Source of the DNA: Sulfitobacter brevis
GTDB lineage: Bacteria; Pseudomonadota; Alphaproteobacteria; Rhodobacterales; Rhodobacteraceae
DNA length: 64,000 nt
Assembly: GCF_900112755.1 (NCBI RefSeq)
Contig: NZ_FOMW01000011.1
Coordinates: forward strand, 62,001-126,000
Reading direction: 5' to 3'
The number at the start of each line of letters is the position of its first letter. The stretch's first letter is position 1. Made by a program: the position numbers and the translations under genes. Shown here piece after piece: positions 45,310 through 52,413 of the stretch. Below the pieces are notes generated by a model, which was given only the letters and a program-made list of their open reading frames with translations, did not search any database and was not told the origin of the DNA.

Positions 45310-45369
45310 ATGAGTGCGATGTTAACGAGTATGCGCAAGCTGAAGGCTATCGGCAAAGCGCCCAACTGA
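45310..45369 (+). CDS. Possible 19-residue basic peptide downstream of matB
   Basis: The frame encodes MSAMLTSMRKLKAIGKAPN, with five Lys/Arg and no acidic residue. A GAGG ribosome binding site lies 6 nt upstream and a strong terminator begins exactly at its stop codon, so it would be the last cistron of the malonate operon. I do not recognise it. Frames of this length occur by chance; the good ribosome binding site, the hairpin that could mask it and the precise terminator junction are the only support. Confidence 0.35.
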   Translation: MSAMLTSMRKLKAIGKAPN

Positions 45370-45400
45370 CTGGCAGGGCTTCGTGCCCTGCCAGTTTTTT
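45369..45400 (+). terminator. Rho-independent terminator of the malonate operon
   Basis: An 11-bp perfect stem (45369-45379 with 45385-45395) with a TTCGT loop is followed by six T (45395-45400). The T-run overlaps the stop codon of the convergent dehydrogenase gene. Confidence 0.92.
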
Positions 45401-46358
45401 AAAGCAGGTCGCGCGGGGTGTTGCCTGCGAAGAATGCATCGAGATTATCAAGCGCGCGAAAGCCCATCGCGTCGCGGGTTTGCCGCGTGGCGCTGCCGAT
45501 ATGGGGCAACATAAAGATGTTGTCATATTGCGCGAAGGCCGGATTGCCGCCCGGTTCGGTTTTGAAACAATCCAACCCAGCCGCTGCGACCTGACCACTT
45601 TCCAGCGCCGCGATCAGCGCGTCTTCGTCGATCAGCGCACCGCGTGCAGTGTTCACAATGACGGCCCCACGGGGCATCAGCGCAAACCGCCCGGCGTTCA
45701 TCAGATTGGTGGTTTCCGGGGTGGCGGGGCAGTGGAGCGAGAGGAAGTCGGCGACGCCGAGCAGGCTCTCGACACTGGCATGGTAGGTCGCGCCGTGGGC
45801 CTGATCCTCGGGCAGGGGGGTGCGGTTGTAATAATGCACCTCCATGCCGAAACCACGGGCCTTGGTGGCGAAAGCGCGGCCAACGCGGCCCATGCCGATG
45901 ATCCCCAGACGCGCGCCGGTCACCTGCTTGCCGACCATGAAGGCGGGCGACCAACTGTCCCACGCGCCGGTGCGCACGATCTTGTCGCCCGCGACCGCAT
46001 GGCGGGCTGCACCTAGCATCAGCAGCATTGCAAGCTCGGCGGTGGCGTCCGACAGCACATCGGGGGTGTTGGTCACGGCAATACCGCGCGCTTTGAGGGC
46101 GGGCAGATCGCAATGATCGACACCGACTGAATGGTTGGCGACAATCTTCAGCCGGCCTGAGAATTGCCGCACCACATCGGGGCTGAAATGCTCGGAGTGG
46201 CAGGGGATGATCGCATCATACTCGGCACTGGCGGCGATAAGATGCGCCGCAGTGCCGGGGTGATCCTCGTGGTTGATCACGACATCATAATCGCGCGCTG
46301 CACGTTCCAGCGTGGCGTCAGACAGTCGGCGGGTGATCCAAAGACGTGGTTTGCTCAT
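45399..46358 (-). CDS. D-isomer-specific 2-hydroxyacid dehydrogenase
   Basis: This 319-residue NAD(P)-dependent reductase of the glyoxylate/hydroxypyruvate reductase type has the nucleotide-binding loop LGIIGMGRVGRAFATKARGF (about residues 145-164), the catalytic Arg in VNTARGALIDEDAL, the Glu in LDCFKTEP and the His in MLPHIGSATRQTRDAM. The N-terminal half has NHSVGVDHCDLPALKARGIA. The ATG at 46358 overlaps the stop of the small membrane protein gene (ATGA), which fixes the start. As the last gene of the TRAP-amidase operon it may reduce a 2-keto acid released from the imported substrate. Confidence 0.88.
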   Translation of the reverse strand: MSKPRLWITRRLSDATLERAARDYDVVINHEDHPGTAAHLIAASAEYDAIIPCHSEHFSPDVVRQFSGRLKIVANHSVGVDHCDLPALKARGIAVTNTPDVLSDATAELAMLLMLGAARHAVAGDKIVRTGAWDSWSPAFMVGKQVTGARLGIIGMGRVGRAFATKARGFGMEVHYYNRTPLPEDQAHGATYHASVESLLGVADFLSLHCPATPETTNLMNAGRFALMPRGAVIVNTARGALIDEDALIAALESGQVAAAGLDCFKTEPGGNPAFAQYDNIFMLPHIGSATRQTRDAMGFRALDNLDAFFAGNTPRDLL

Positions 46359-46549
46359 TTCTTGCGGACACATTCGTCCCAGAAATCATAAGCCGCCATG
46401 CCGCAGACAATGATGGCGATGATCATGAAGGGCGCGCCGCCTTTAAAGCCGGCAAAGCCGCTCGAAATACTCTGCGACAGGCCGCCGATGAAGATGATCA
46501 GAAGTGCGGTGCCGATCAGGCCGACAATCAATTTTACGCCGTATGACAT
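46355..46549 (-). CDS. Small two-helix membrane protein, unrecognised
   Basis: This 64-residue protein has two hydrophobic segments (LIVGLIGTALLIIFIGGL and FMIIAIIVCGMAAYDFW) separated by a short Gly/Ser-rich loop, and a charged tail (DECVRKK). I do not recognise a family. It sits between the amidase (17 nt) and the dehydrogenase (4-nt overlap), so it is almost certainly co-translated with them. It might be an accessory subunit of the TRAP system or an independent small membrane protein. Confidence 0.7.
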   Translation of the reverse strand: MSYGVKLIVGLIGTALLIIFIGGLSQSISSGFAGFKGGAPFMIIAIIVCGMAAYDFWDECVRKK

Positions 46550-46566
46550 AGGGCAGTCCTTTCGGT

Positions 46567-47910
46567 TTACGCGGCCGCCTCGGCCAGATGGGTTTGCAGC
46601 CAGTGCGCGGTACGCAACAGGCGGTCGTCTTTCTCTCGCGGGCCGATGACCTGAACGCCGATGGGCAGGCCGGTTTCACCGACCAACAGAGGTAGCGTCA
46701 CGCAGGGCAGGCCCGCCAAAGTCCAAAGTGTGCAAAAGATCGGATCGCCGGTACCGCCGGCATCAAAGCGCGGTGCTTCGCCCGCTGCCGCTGGCGCGAC
46801 GATTGCATCGTATTCGGTAAAGAAGTCATGGAAAAAGGCTTCGGCCGAGGTTTTCACTGCCAGCGCGTCCTTATACTCGGCCAGCGTGATCTGGCGAGCG
46901 CGGGTAATGACGGCTTTTAGTGTGTCGCTGATGTCGTCCCAGCGGGTTTCGAAAACTTCGGCCTGTTGTTTGCATATTTCATACTCGTGGATGCGGGCTT
47001 GGACCGCCACGAGATTTGAAAGGCTGTCTGCAGGTTCCATCCGCGTGATCCTTGGGCCGAGAATGTCGAGCACGGTATCCATGCCTTCGCGCGCCGCCTC
47101 TGACAAACGATCATTGAACGGCAGATCGAACCAAACCAATGCGGGCGGGACGGGAGCGGTTTGTGCAGCACCCTGCGCCATTGCGGGGCGGGGGCGGGCA
47201 AAGCTGGTGATGTCGCGCCCGTCGTAGCCCGCGATGGCATCGGTAAGCAGCGCCACATCCAGCAGCGTCCGGCCAAAGCAGCCGACCTGATCAAGCGATT
47301 TCGAGGTTTGCAGCAGACCCGTGCGAGAGATCACACCACGCGTCGGTTTGAAGCCAAAGGTGCCACAAAACGACGCTGGGCGGATGACCGACCCGTTGGT
47401 CTGTGTGCCAATGGCGAGCGGGACATGGTGCGCTGCAACTGCCGCAGCCGAACCGCTGGAAGAGCCGCCGGGGCTGTGCTCGGGATTGTGGGGATTGCGC
47501 GTCTCGTTTGGATGCACAAAGGCAAGCTCGGTCGTGACGGTTTTGCCCATGATCACCGCACCGGCGTCGCGAAGCAGTTCCACCAAGCGGGCATCCTGAC
47601 TGGTCTGGCGGTCTGCAAAGATCGCGGTGCCGCAGGCGGTAGGCATATCGGCGGTGTCGATGATGTCTTTTAATCCGACGGGGATGCCGTGCAGCGGGCC
47701 TGTTGCCAGTCCCGCCTTGCGAATGCGGTCACACTCAGATGCCTGAGCCAGCGCGGCGTCGGGGTCGAGATAGGCCCAAGCCCCAATCGCCTCATCGGTC
47801 GCGGTGATCTGGGCGAGACAGGATTTTACGAGCGCGACCGAGGTCAGCTTGCCTGCGTTAAGCAGAGCCAAAGCTTCGGTCGCGCTTAGTTTGTAGGCGT
47901 CGTTCATCAT
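46567..47910 (-). CDS. Amidase signature family hydrolase
   Basis: This 447-residue amidase has the Ser-cisSer-Lys triad motifs: Lys in GIPVGLKDIIDTADM (about residue 79) and the serines in HSPGGSSSGSAAAVAAHHVP followed by IGTQTNGSVIRPASFCGTFG. The C-terminal TLAGLPCVTLPLLVGETGLP block is also typical. It hydrolyses an amide (or carbamate/ester-like) bond in the cytoplasm. The first ATG overlaps the DctM stop (ATGA), linking it to the TRAP importer, so the imported compound may be a carboxylated amide. The family is too broad to name the substrate, and GatA is excluded by context. Confidence 0.88.
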   Translation of the reverse strand: MMNDAYKLSATEALALLNAGKLTSVALVKSCLAQITATDEAIGAWAYLDPDAALAQASECDRIRKAGLATGPLHGIPVGLKDIIDTADMPTACGTAIFADRQTSQDARLVELLRDAGAVIMGKTVTTELAFVHPNETRNPHNPEHSPGGSSSGSAAAVAAHHVPLAIGTQTNGSVIRPASFCGTFGFKPTRGVISRTGLLQTSKSLDQVGCFGRTLLDVALLTDAIAGYDGRDITSFARPRPAMAQGAAQTAPVPPALVWFDLPFNDRLSEAAREGMDTVLDILGPRITRMEPADSLSNLVAVQARIHEYEICKQQAEVFETRWDDISDTLKAVITRARQITLAEYKDALAVKTSAEAFFHDFFTEYDAIVAPAAAGEAPRFDAGGTGDPIFCTLWTLAGLPCVTLPLLVGETGLPIGVQVIGPREKDDRLLRTAHWLQTHLAEAAA

Positions 47911-49274
47911 GGAATGTAGGTCCCGAAGAGGTAGTCAGGGAACCACAGCGCGATGCCGGGGAAGGCATACATCAGCATCATCGTCAGGATCACGATGCCC
48001 AGATAGGGCATGATGCCTCGGAAAATCTCCATCAGCTCGATCTGGTTTTTAAGCACGCCTTTTAGGTAGTAGGCCGACATCGCCATGGGCGGGGTCAGGA
48101 AGGAGGTTTGCAGGTTAAGCGCGATCAGCATCGCAAAGAAGTAGGGGTTCACACCAAAGACTTCGAGCAGGGGCAGGAAGATCGGCACGAAAATGATCAG
48201 GATTTCCGACCATTCCAGCGGCCAGCCCAGCAAGAAGATGATGACCTGCGCGAGGATCAGGAATTCCCACGGCTCAAGGTCCATGCCGCCGACCCATTGC
48301 GCGATCAGATCGTGGCCGCCGAGGTAGGAAAACACCGAGGCAAAGGTCCAAGACCCGACGAAGAGCCAGCACACCATTGCCGTGGCCTTGGCAGTGAGGA
48401 ACACGCTTTCCTTGAGTTTGGTCCATGTCATCGAGCGGTAGAGCACCGCTAGGACCATGCCGCCAAGGGCGCCCATTGCCGCCGCTTCCGCAGGGGTCGC
48501 AAGGCCGCCGAGGATAGAGCCAAGCACCAGCGCGATCAGCACGGTCAGAGGCACAAAGCTCAGCAGCAGGTCTTTGTAGATTTCCTTTGGTGGCGGGACG
48601 TCCTCCATCGTGGGCTTGGGCGCCAGTTCGGGGTTCATCCAGACCCGCAGGATGACATAGACGATATAGAGACCAGCCAGCAGCAGGCCCGGAAACACCG
48701 CCGCCGCATAGAGCCGCAAGGGCGAAAGGTCAGCGATGGCCGCGTAGACGATCAGCATGATCGAAGGCGGGATCAGGATGCCCAAGGTGCCGCCCGCGCA
48801 GATAACGCCTGCGGCAAAGCTCTTGTTATAGTTCGCATTGGCCATCGCCGGAAAGGCGAGCAGGCCCATCAGCGTCACAACCGCGCCGACGATACCCGAA
48901 GCGGTCGAGAACACGGCGCAGGTCAGCAATGCGGCAATGGCAAGGCTTCCCGGCAGGTTACGCGCCGCCATGTAGAGCGAGAAGAACAGCTTGTCGACAA
49001 TATTGGCGCGCTCAACCACATAGCCCATGAACAGAAACAGCGGGATCGCGACAAGGGTCGGGTTCTCCATCACCGAATAGGTGTTCTGGTTCACCAAGTA
49101 GAAGATATTGTTGTTGAATATGTCCGAGAAGGTCTCGATCGAGCCGCCTTGGTGGTAGGCGTAGTAGCCAAATCCTACGCCCATCGCGAGCAGGGTGAAG
49201 GCAATCGGGAAGCCGAGCAAAACAAAAATAATAAACAGCCCAAGCATCATCAGGGCGACTTCGGGATTTGACAT
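47907..49274 (-). CDS. TRAP transporter large permease (DctM type), mannitol/chloroaromatic-like
   Basis: This 455-residue channel subunit with about 12 membrane helices shows VFSTASGIVGAVVTLMGLLA, ICAGGTLGILIPPSIMLIVY and the NLQTSFLTPPMAMSAYYLKG block. The long N-terminal extension (SIETFSDIFNNNIFYLVNQN) and large loop place it in the group annotated as mannitol/chloroaromatic or 2-keto-acid TRAP permeases rather than classical C4-dicarboxylate ones. It follows the small permease by 31 nt and precedes the amidase with a 4-nt overlap. Confidence 0.9.
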   Translation of the reverse strand: MSNPEVALMMLGLFIIFVLLGFPIAFTLLAMGVGFGYYAYHQGGSIETFSDIFNNNIFYLVNQNTYSVMENPTLVAIPLFLFMGYVVERANIVDKLFFSLYMAARNLPGSLAIAALLTCAVFSTASGIVGAVVTLMGLLAFPAMANANYNKSFAAGVICAGGTLGILIPPSIMLIVYAAIADLSPLRLYAAAVFPGLLLAGLYIVYVILRVWMNPELAPKPTMEDVPPPKEIYKDLLLSFVPLTVLIALVLGSILGGLATPAEAAAMGALGGMVLAVLYRSMTWTKLKESVFLTAKATAMVCWLFVGSWTFASVFSYLGGHDLIAQWVGGMDLEPWEFLILAQVIIFLLGWPLEWSEILIIFVPIFLPLLEVFGVNPYFFAMLIALNLQTSFLTPPMAMSAYYLKGVLKNQIELMEIFRGIMPYLGIVILTMMLMYAFPGIALWFPDYLFGTYIP

Positions 49275-49305
49275 CTCTATTTAACTTTCTTGAACACTGT
49301 ACGGA

Positions 49306-49896
49306 TTATTTTCGGGCCGGAGCGACAGCATGTATCGCTTCGAGGTCCGCGTCGGTCAGCAGGTCTTCGGTTTCTTTCACATCGGCCAGCCGTTCGGGCC
49401 AGACGCCTGTGCGAAAGGCGATGATGCAGCGACCAAGTTCGGCGATGCCCTGAATAACCAGCAATACGCCCGATAGCGGGATCAGCGATTTAAAAAAGTA
49501 AATCTGGATGCTGGCAGGGCTGTTAAAGCTGACCTCTTTATAGCGCCAGCTGTCCGAGGCGATCTCGTAGCCGTACCAGACCAAAGCGATGATACCGGGG
49601 AAGAAGAACAGGAAGTAGAGCACGAAATCCAGACTGGCCTGCACCCTGACCGGAAACAGCCGATACAGCACGTCAGCGCGGACATGTGTATCTTGCGCCA
49701 AGGCATAGGCGCCGCACATCAAAAACAGCGCACCATACATCTGGATCATCATGTCAAAAGCCCAGACCGTGGGCGCGTTCAACACGTAACGGACAAAAAC
49801 CTCGTAGGACACCGACAGCGTCAGGATCAAAATGCACCATCCAAAAGCGCGCCCGACCCATAGGCTCAGGCCCTCAATGGCATATACCAGTCTCAT
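49306..49896 (-). CDS. TRAP transporter small permease (DctQ type)
   Basis: This 196-residue four-helix membrane protein has WCILILTLSVSYEVFVRYVL and NAPTVWAFDMMIQMYGALFL followed by GAYALAQDTHVRADVLYRLF, the DctQ hallmark of this subgroup. A cytoplasmic tail of about 30 residues (WPERLADVKETEDLLTDADL) follows the last helix. It connects the Tat-exported receptor encoded upstream with the large permease. A structured gap of about 106 nt with a hairpin separates it from the receptor gene. Confidence 0.88.
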   Translation of the reverse strand: MRLVYAIEGLSLWVGRAFGWCILILTLSVSYEVFVRYVLNAPTVWAFDMMIQMYGALFLMCGAYALAQDTHVRADVLYRLFPVRVQASLDFVLYFLFFFPGIIALVWYGYEIASDSWRYKEVSFNSPASIQIYFFKSLIPLSGVLLVIQGIAELGRCIIAFRTGVWPERLADVKETEDLLTDADLEAIHAVAPARK

Positions 49897-49950
49897 CTGT
49901 CCGTTGCTCCCTTAACAGATCGTATCGTTTATTGCGCTTTTCCAAGCGAA

Positions 49951-49984
49951 GGATGCCCGAAGGCTTGCTGGCCTCCGGACATCC
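49951..49984 (-). other. Intercistronic hairpin between TRAP binding protein and small permease
   Basis: GGATG (49951-49955) pairs with CATCC (49980-49984), and inner CCG/CGG and AGGC/GCCT blocks extend the stem across single mismatches. It lacks a U-tract and is most likely a stabiliser or partial terminator after the binding-protein gene, like that at 40505. Confidence 0.5.
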
Positions 49985-50002
49985 CTGTTTGTGATGCTTG
50001 GA

Positions 50003-51097
50003 TCAGCTGAAGTAGTGATCGTAAGCCAGCTGGTAGTTCGGCTGGTTCAGGTTGAGATACCCCATCACTTCTTTGGCGTATTTCTTCTGTGATTCCATCA
50101 CCTTGGCAAAGAACGGGTCTTCTTCGGCGATGCGGTTTGCGACCTTGTCCCATGCTTCAAGCTGGGCCTGCATAACGGATTCCGGTGTGCGGTAAACGTT
50201 CACACCATCGGCCTCTTGCAGTTTGATCAGGTCATCGGAGTAGCGCTTGGTGTTGCCCCAGTAGAAACCGGAGTTTTCAGCCATCGAGGCGTTCTTGATG
50301 ATCGCCTTATGCGCGTCGGACAGCGCGTTCCACTTGTCCTTGTTGATGGTGACCTCAAAGCATTCCTGTGACTGGTGGTAGGAGGCAAGCATGTAGTGTT
50401 TGGACACGTCCTGCATACCAAAGTCACGGTCAGAGGTCGGGTTGTTGAACTCGGCTGCGTCGATCAGGCCGGACTTCATCGCGGGCTGGATTTCGCCGCC
50501 CGGAAGCTGGACCACGGACATGCCCATTTCAAGCATAACGTCAGCGGCCAGACCAACGGTCCGGTACTTCAGGCCCTGCATCTGTGACGCATCAGTGATC
50601 TGCTGCTGGAACCAGCCAAGCGGCTGTGCGGGCATTGGCGAGTTAAAGAACGACACTACGTTGAGGCGCAGTTCGCCCATCAGCTCATCAAAGAGCTCCT
50701 GACCGCCGCCTGCATGAATCCAGCCCAGCATTTCCTGGCTCGACCAGCCAAAGCAGGGGCCTGTGCCGAATAGCGAGGCGGATTTGGATTTGCCGTACCA
50801 GTAGGCCGACACATAGTGCGCCGCGTCCAGAACGCCGCGGTGGACCGCATCCTGCATCTGGCTGGTTTTAACGACCGCATCGACCGAGAGAACCTCGATC
50901 GTCAGTGACCCGCCGGACATCTCGTTGACGCGTGCTGCGAAGGACTGCGCATTTTCAAGGAAAATGCCGCCGCCCCATGCCGCTTGCATCTTGAGCGTGA
51001 CACCGTGGCTTTCAGCAAGCGCGGGTGTGGCCAGAACTGCGGCACCGGCAACGGCCGAACCGCGCAGGAATTTTCTGCGATTAAGTGAAGCTTTCAT
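50003..51097 (-). CDS. TRAP transporter solute-binding protein with Tat signal
   Basis: This 364-residue DctP-family receptor carries a twin-arginine leader (NRRKFLRGSAVAGAAVLATP). The core has VTLKMQAAWGGGIFLENAQS, MSGGSLTIEVLSVDAVVKTS and the conserved QGLKYRTVGLAADVMLEMGM block; AAEFNNPTSDRDFGM matches the TakP-like subgroup that binds 2-keto acids with a cation. A GGAGGA sequence 4-9 nt upstream fixes the ATG at 51097; the frame runs much further upstream through a large inverted repeat and is not coding there. The ligand is unknown; a monocarboxylic or keto acid is an inference from the subgroup. Confidence 0.9.
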   Translation of the reverse strand: MKASLNRRKFLRGSAVAGAAVLATPALAESHGVTLKMQAAWGGGIFLENAQSFAARVNEMSGGSLTIEVLSVDAVVKTSQMQDAVHRGVLDAAHYVSAYWYGKSKSASLFGTGPCFGWSSQEMLGWIHAGGGQELFDELMGELRLNVVSFFNSPMPAQPLGWFQQQITDASQMQGLKYRTVGLAADVMLEMGMSVVQLPGGEIQPAMKSGLIDAAEFNNPTSDRDFGMQDVSKHYMLASYHQSQECFEVTINKDKWNALSDAHKAIIKNASMAENSGFYWGNTKRYSDDLIKLQEADGVNVYRTPESVMQAQLEAWDKVANRIAEEDPFFAKVMESQKKYAKEVMGYLNLNQPNYQLAYDHYFS

Positions 51098-51175
51098 AGT
51101 TCCTCCCAAGGATTTCAACGCTGATGTCGCCTCAAGAGCGGCATGCGTATGAGTTTTTTGGGCTTGGGGTGTAAT

Positions 51176-51227
51176 GCTTTGCCCTCTCGGCACAGAGCTC
51201 CTCCTCCCTGTGCCGAGAGGGCAAAGC
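51176..51227. repeat. Perfect 20-bp inverted repeat in the TRAP operon leader
   Basis: The arms at 51176-51195 and 51208-51227 are exactly complementary over 20 bp with a 12-nt loop that reads GGAGGAGGAG on the minus strand. It lies about 80-130 nt before the TRAP binding-protein ATG, in its presumed 5' untranslated region. No T-run follows on either strand. Confidence 0.9.
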
Positions 51228-51531
51228 CCCTCGCCTTGCACCACTGTTAGGGGTGCGTGCGTTTCAAACAAGCGGTTCTTTTGAGGCGGCGGGTTCAGAG
51301 AGCGCCTTTGGCACCCTGCGATGCGAAGAAGCGCTGTGTCTGCAGGCTGATTCAAGGGCCTGTGCCCGCGCTCAGCCGCCGCGCCTAAAGGGCTGTTATG
51401 ACTTGAACAATCTTTGACGGCCGCGGTGTGCTGTATTGATACAATCGGTCCGCGCGGGCGTTTTCAAGCGGTCCAGTCGTGCGGATTCTGCTGGTAAAAA
51501 AAAATTACCAAAGCAAACCCGCCAAAGGTGA

Positions 51532-51541
51532 TGTATACAAT
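51532..51541. promoter_or_regulatory. Putative GntR operator, copy 1
   Basis: TGTATACAAT contains the perfect 8-bp palindrome TGTATACA, the core of many FCD-type GntR operators. It is 125 nt upstream of the gntR start, with an identical copy 74 bp closer. Confidence 0.5.
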
Positions 51542-51605
51542 CACAAGAGGACTACGGCAAAAAATTACAGTTTCAGGGCCGAATCACTTTCGAAAGTTTC
51601 AAGCC

Positions 51606-51615
51606 TGTATACAAT
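51606..51615. promoter_or_regulatory. Putative GntR operator, copy 2
   Basis: This is the same TGTATACAAT decamer as at 51532, in the same orientation and 51 nt before the gntR start. The 74-bp spacing is close to seven helical turns, which would allow cooperative binding and looping. Confidence 0.5.
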
Positions 51616-51665
51616 TCTGAAAGTAAGTTGCTTTCTCGTTGAGGTTGCACGCACTGGAAACCGCC

Positions 51666-52397
51666 ATGAACATCCGAAACCTCAGCCAATTGGACCGTGC
51701 CCTGCTGGGTTTACGCTCCCTTGTGCTGAGCGGGGACATTGCCGGGGGGCAGCGTTTGTCCGAGGTGGCCGTGGCAAAGCAGCTGGGCATCTCACGGACG
51801 CCGCTGCGCCAAGCGATGGACAGGCTGGTGGCGGAAGGACTTTTGGAGCGGATAGAGACGGGGGGATGCCGCGTCGCGACCTTCAGCAAAAAGGACGTGG
51901 CCGATGCGATCGAGATGCGCGGCGTGGTCGAAGGCACCGCTGCACGCATGGCCGCCGAGCGCGGCGTTGCTGCTGATCTGCTGGCGCAAGCACGCGACAC
52001 GTTAAACAAGATTGATAAGGCACTGACCCGCAAGAAGGGATTGGACTTCGATCAATACGTGATCCAGAACGCGCGCTTTCATGAGTTATTGGCCCGCTTT
52101 CCCGGCAGCCCAATCGTGCAGCGCGAGATTGAACGGATGAGCCTGCTGCCGCTCGCCTCGCCTTCCGCCTTCCTGAGCGATCAGGCGATGATCCCCGATT
52201 TTCAGGCTTCGCTGGTCTATGCCCAACGCCAGCACCGCGCTATTCTGGATGCGATCATCGCCCGCGAAGGGGCGCGTGCCGAGGCGCTGACCCGTGAGCA
52301 CGCCCGCCTTGCCTTGATCAATTTCAACTATCTCAACGAAATACGCCCGACGCTGCTCAGCAAGGTTCCGGGCCTTGCCTTGGTCGCGACAGAATGA
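51666..52397 (+). CDS. GntR/FCD-family transcriptional regulator
   Basis: This 243-residue regulator has a winged helix at residues about 5-75 (LRSLVLSGDIAGGQRLSEVA and VAKQLGISRTPLRQAMDRLV) and an FCD ligand-binding domain at about 85-225 (EMRGVVEGTAARMAAERGVA, QNARFHELLARFPGSPIVQR, and QRQHRAILDAIIAREGARAE with the metal-binding His). The ATG at 51666 matches the family start. It is upstream of the P450 gene by 16 nt and divergent from the TRAP-amidase operon, with paired palindromes between, so it probably controls both. Confidence 0.85.
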   Translation: MNIRNLSQLDRALLGLRSLVLSGDIAGGQRLSEVAVAKQLGISRTPLRQAMDRLVAEGLLERIETGGCRVATFSKKDVADAIEMRGVVEGTAARMAAERGVAADLLAQARDTLNKIDKALTRKKGLDFDQYVIQNARFHELLARFPGSPIVQREIERMSLLPLASPSAFLSDQAMIPDFQASLVYAQRQHRAILDAIIAREGARAEALTREHARLALINFNYLNEIRPTLLSKVPGLALVATE

Positions 52398-52413
52398 AGG
52401 TAGGGTCTATGCT

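Larger units (their letters stand above)
51228..51665. other. Divergent regulatory region between TRAP operon and GntR regulator
   Basis: About 440 bases have no convincing gene. The region contains two TGTATACA palindromes listed separately, a related ATTGATACAAT at 51435-51445, and an A-rich stretch around 51490-51570 that is unlike the flanking coding DNA. It should hold the promoters of both divergent units. Confidence 0.6.

Noticed and set aside
50003..51355. Long N-terminal extension of the TRAP binding protein
   Set aside because: The extra 86 codons run through the 20-bp inverted repeat and lack protein-like character. The Tat leader and GGAGGA site place the start at 51097.
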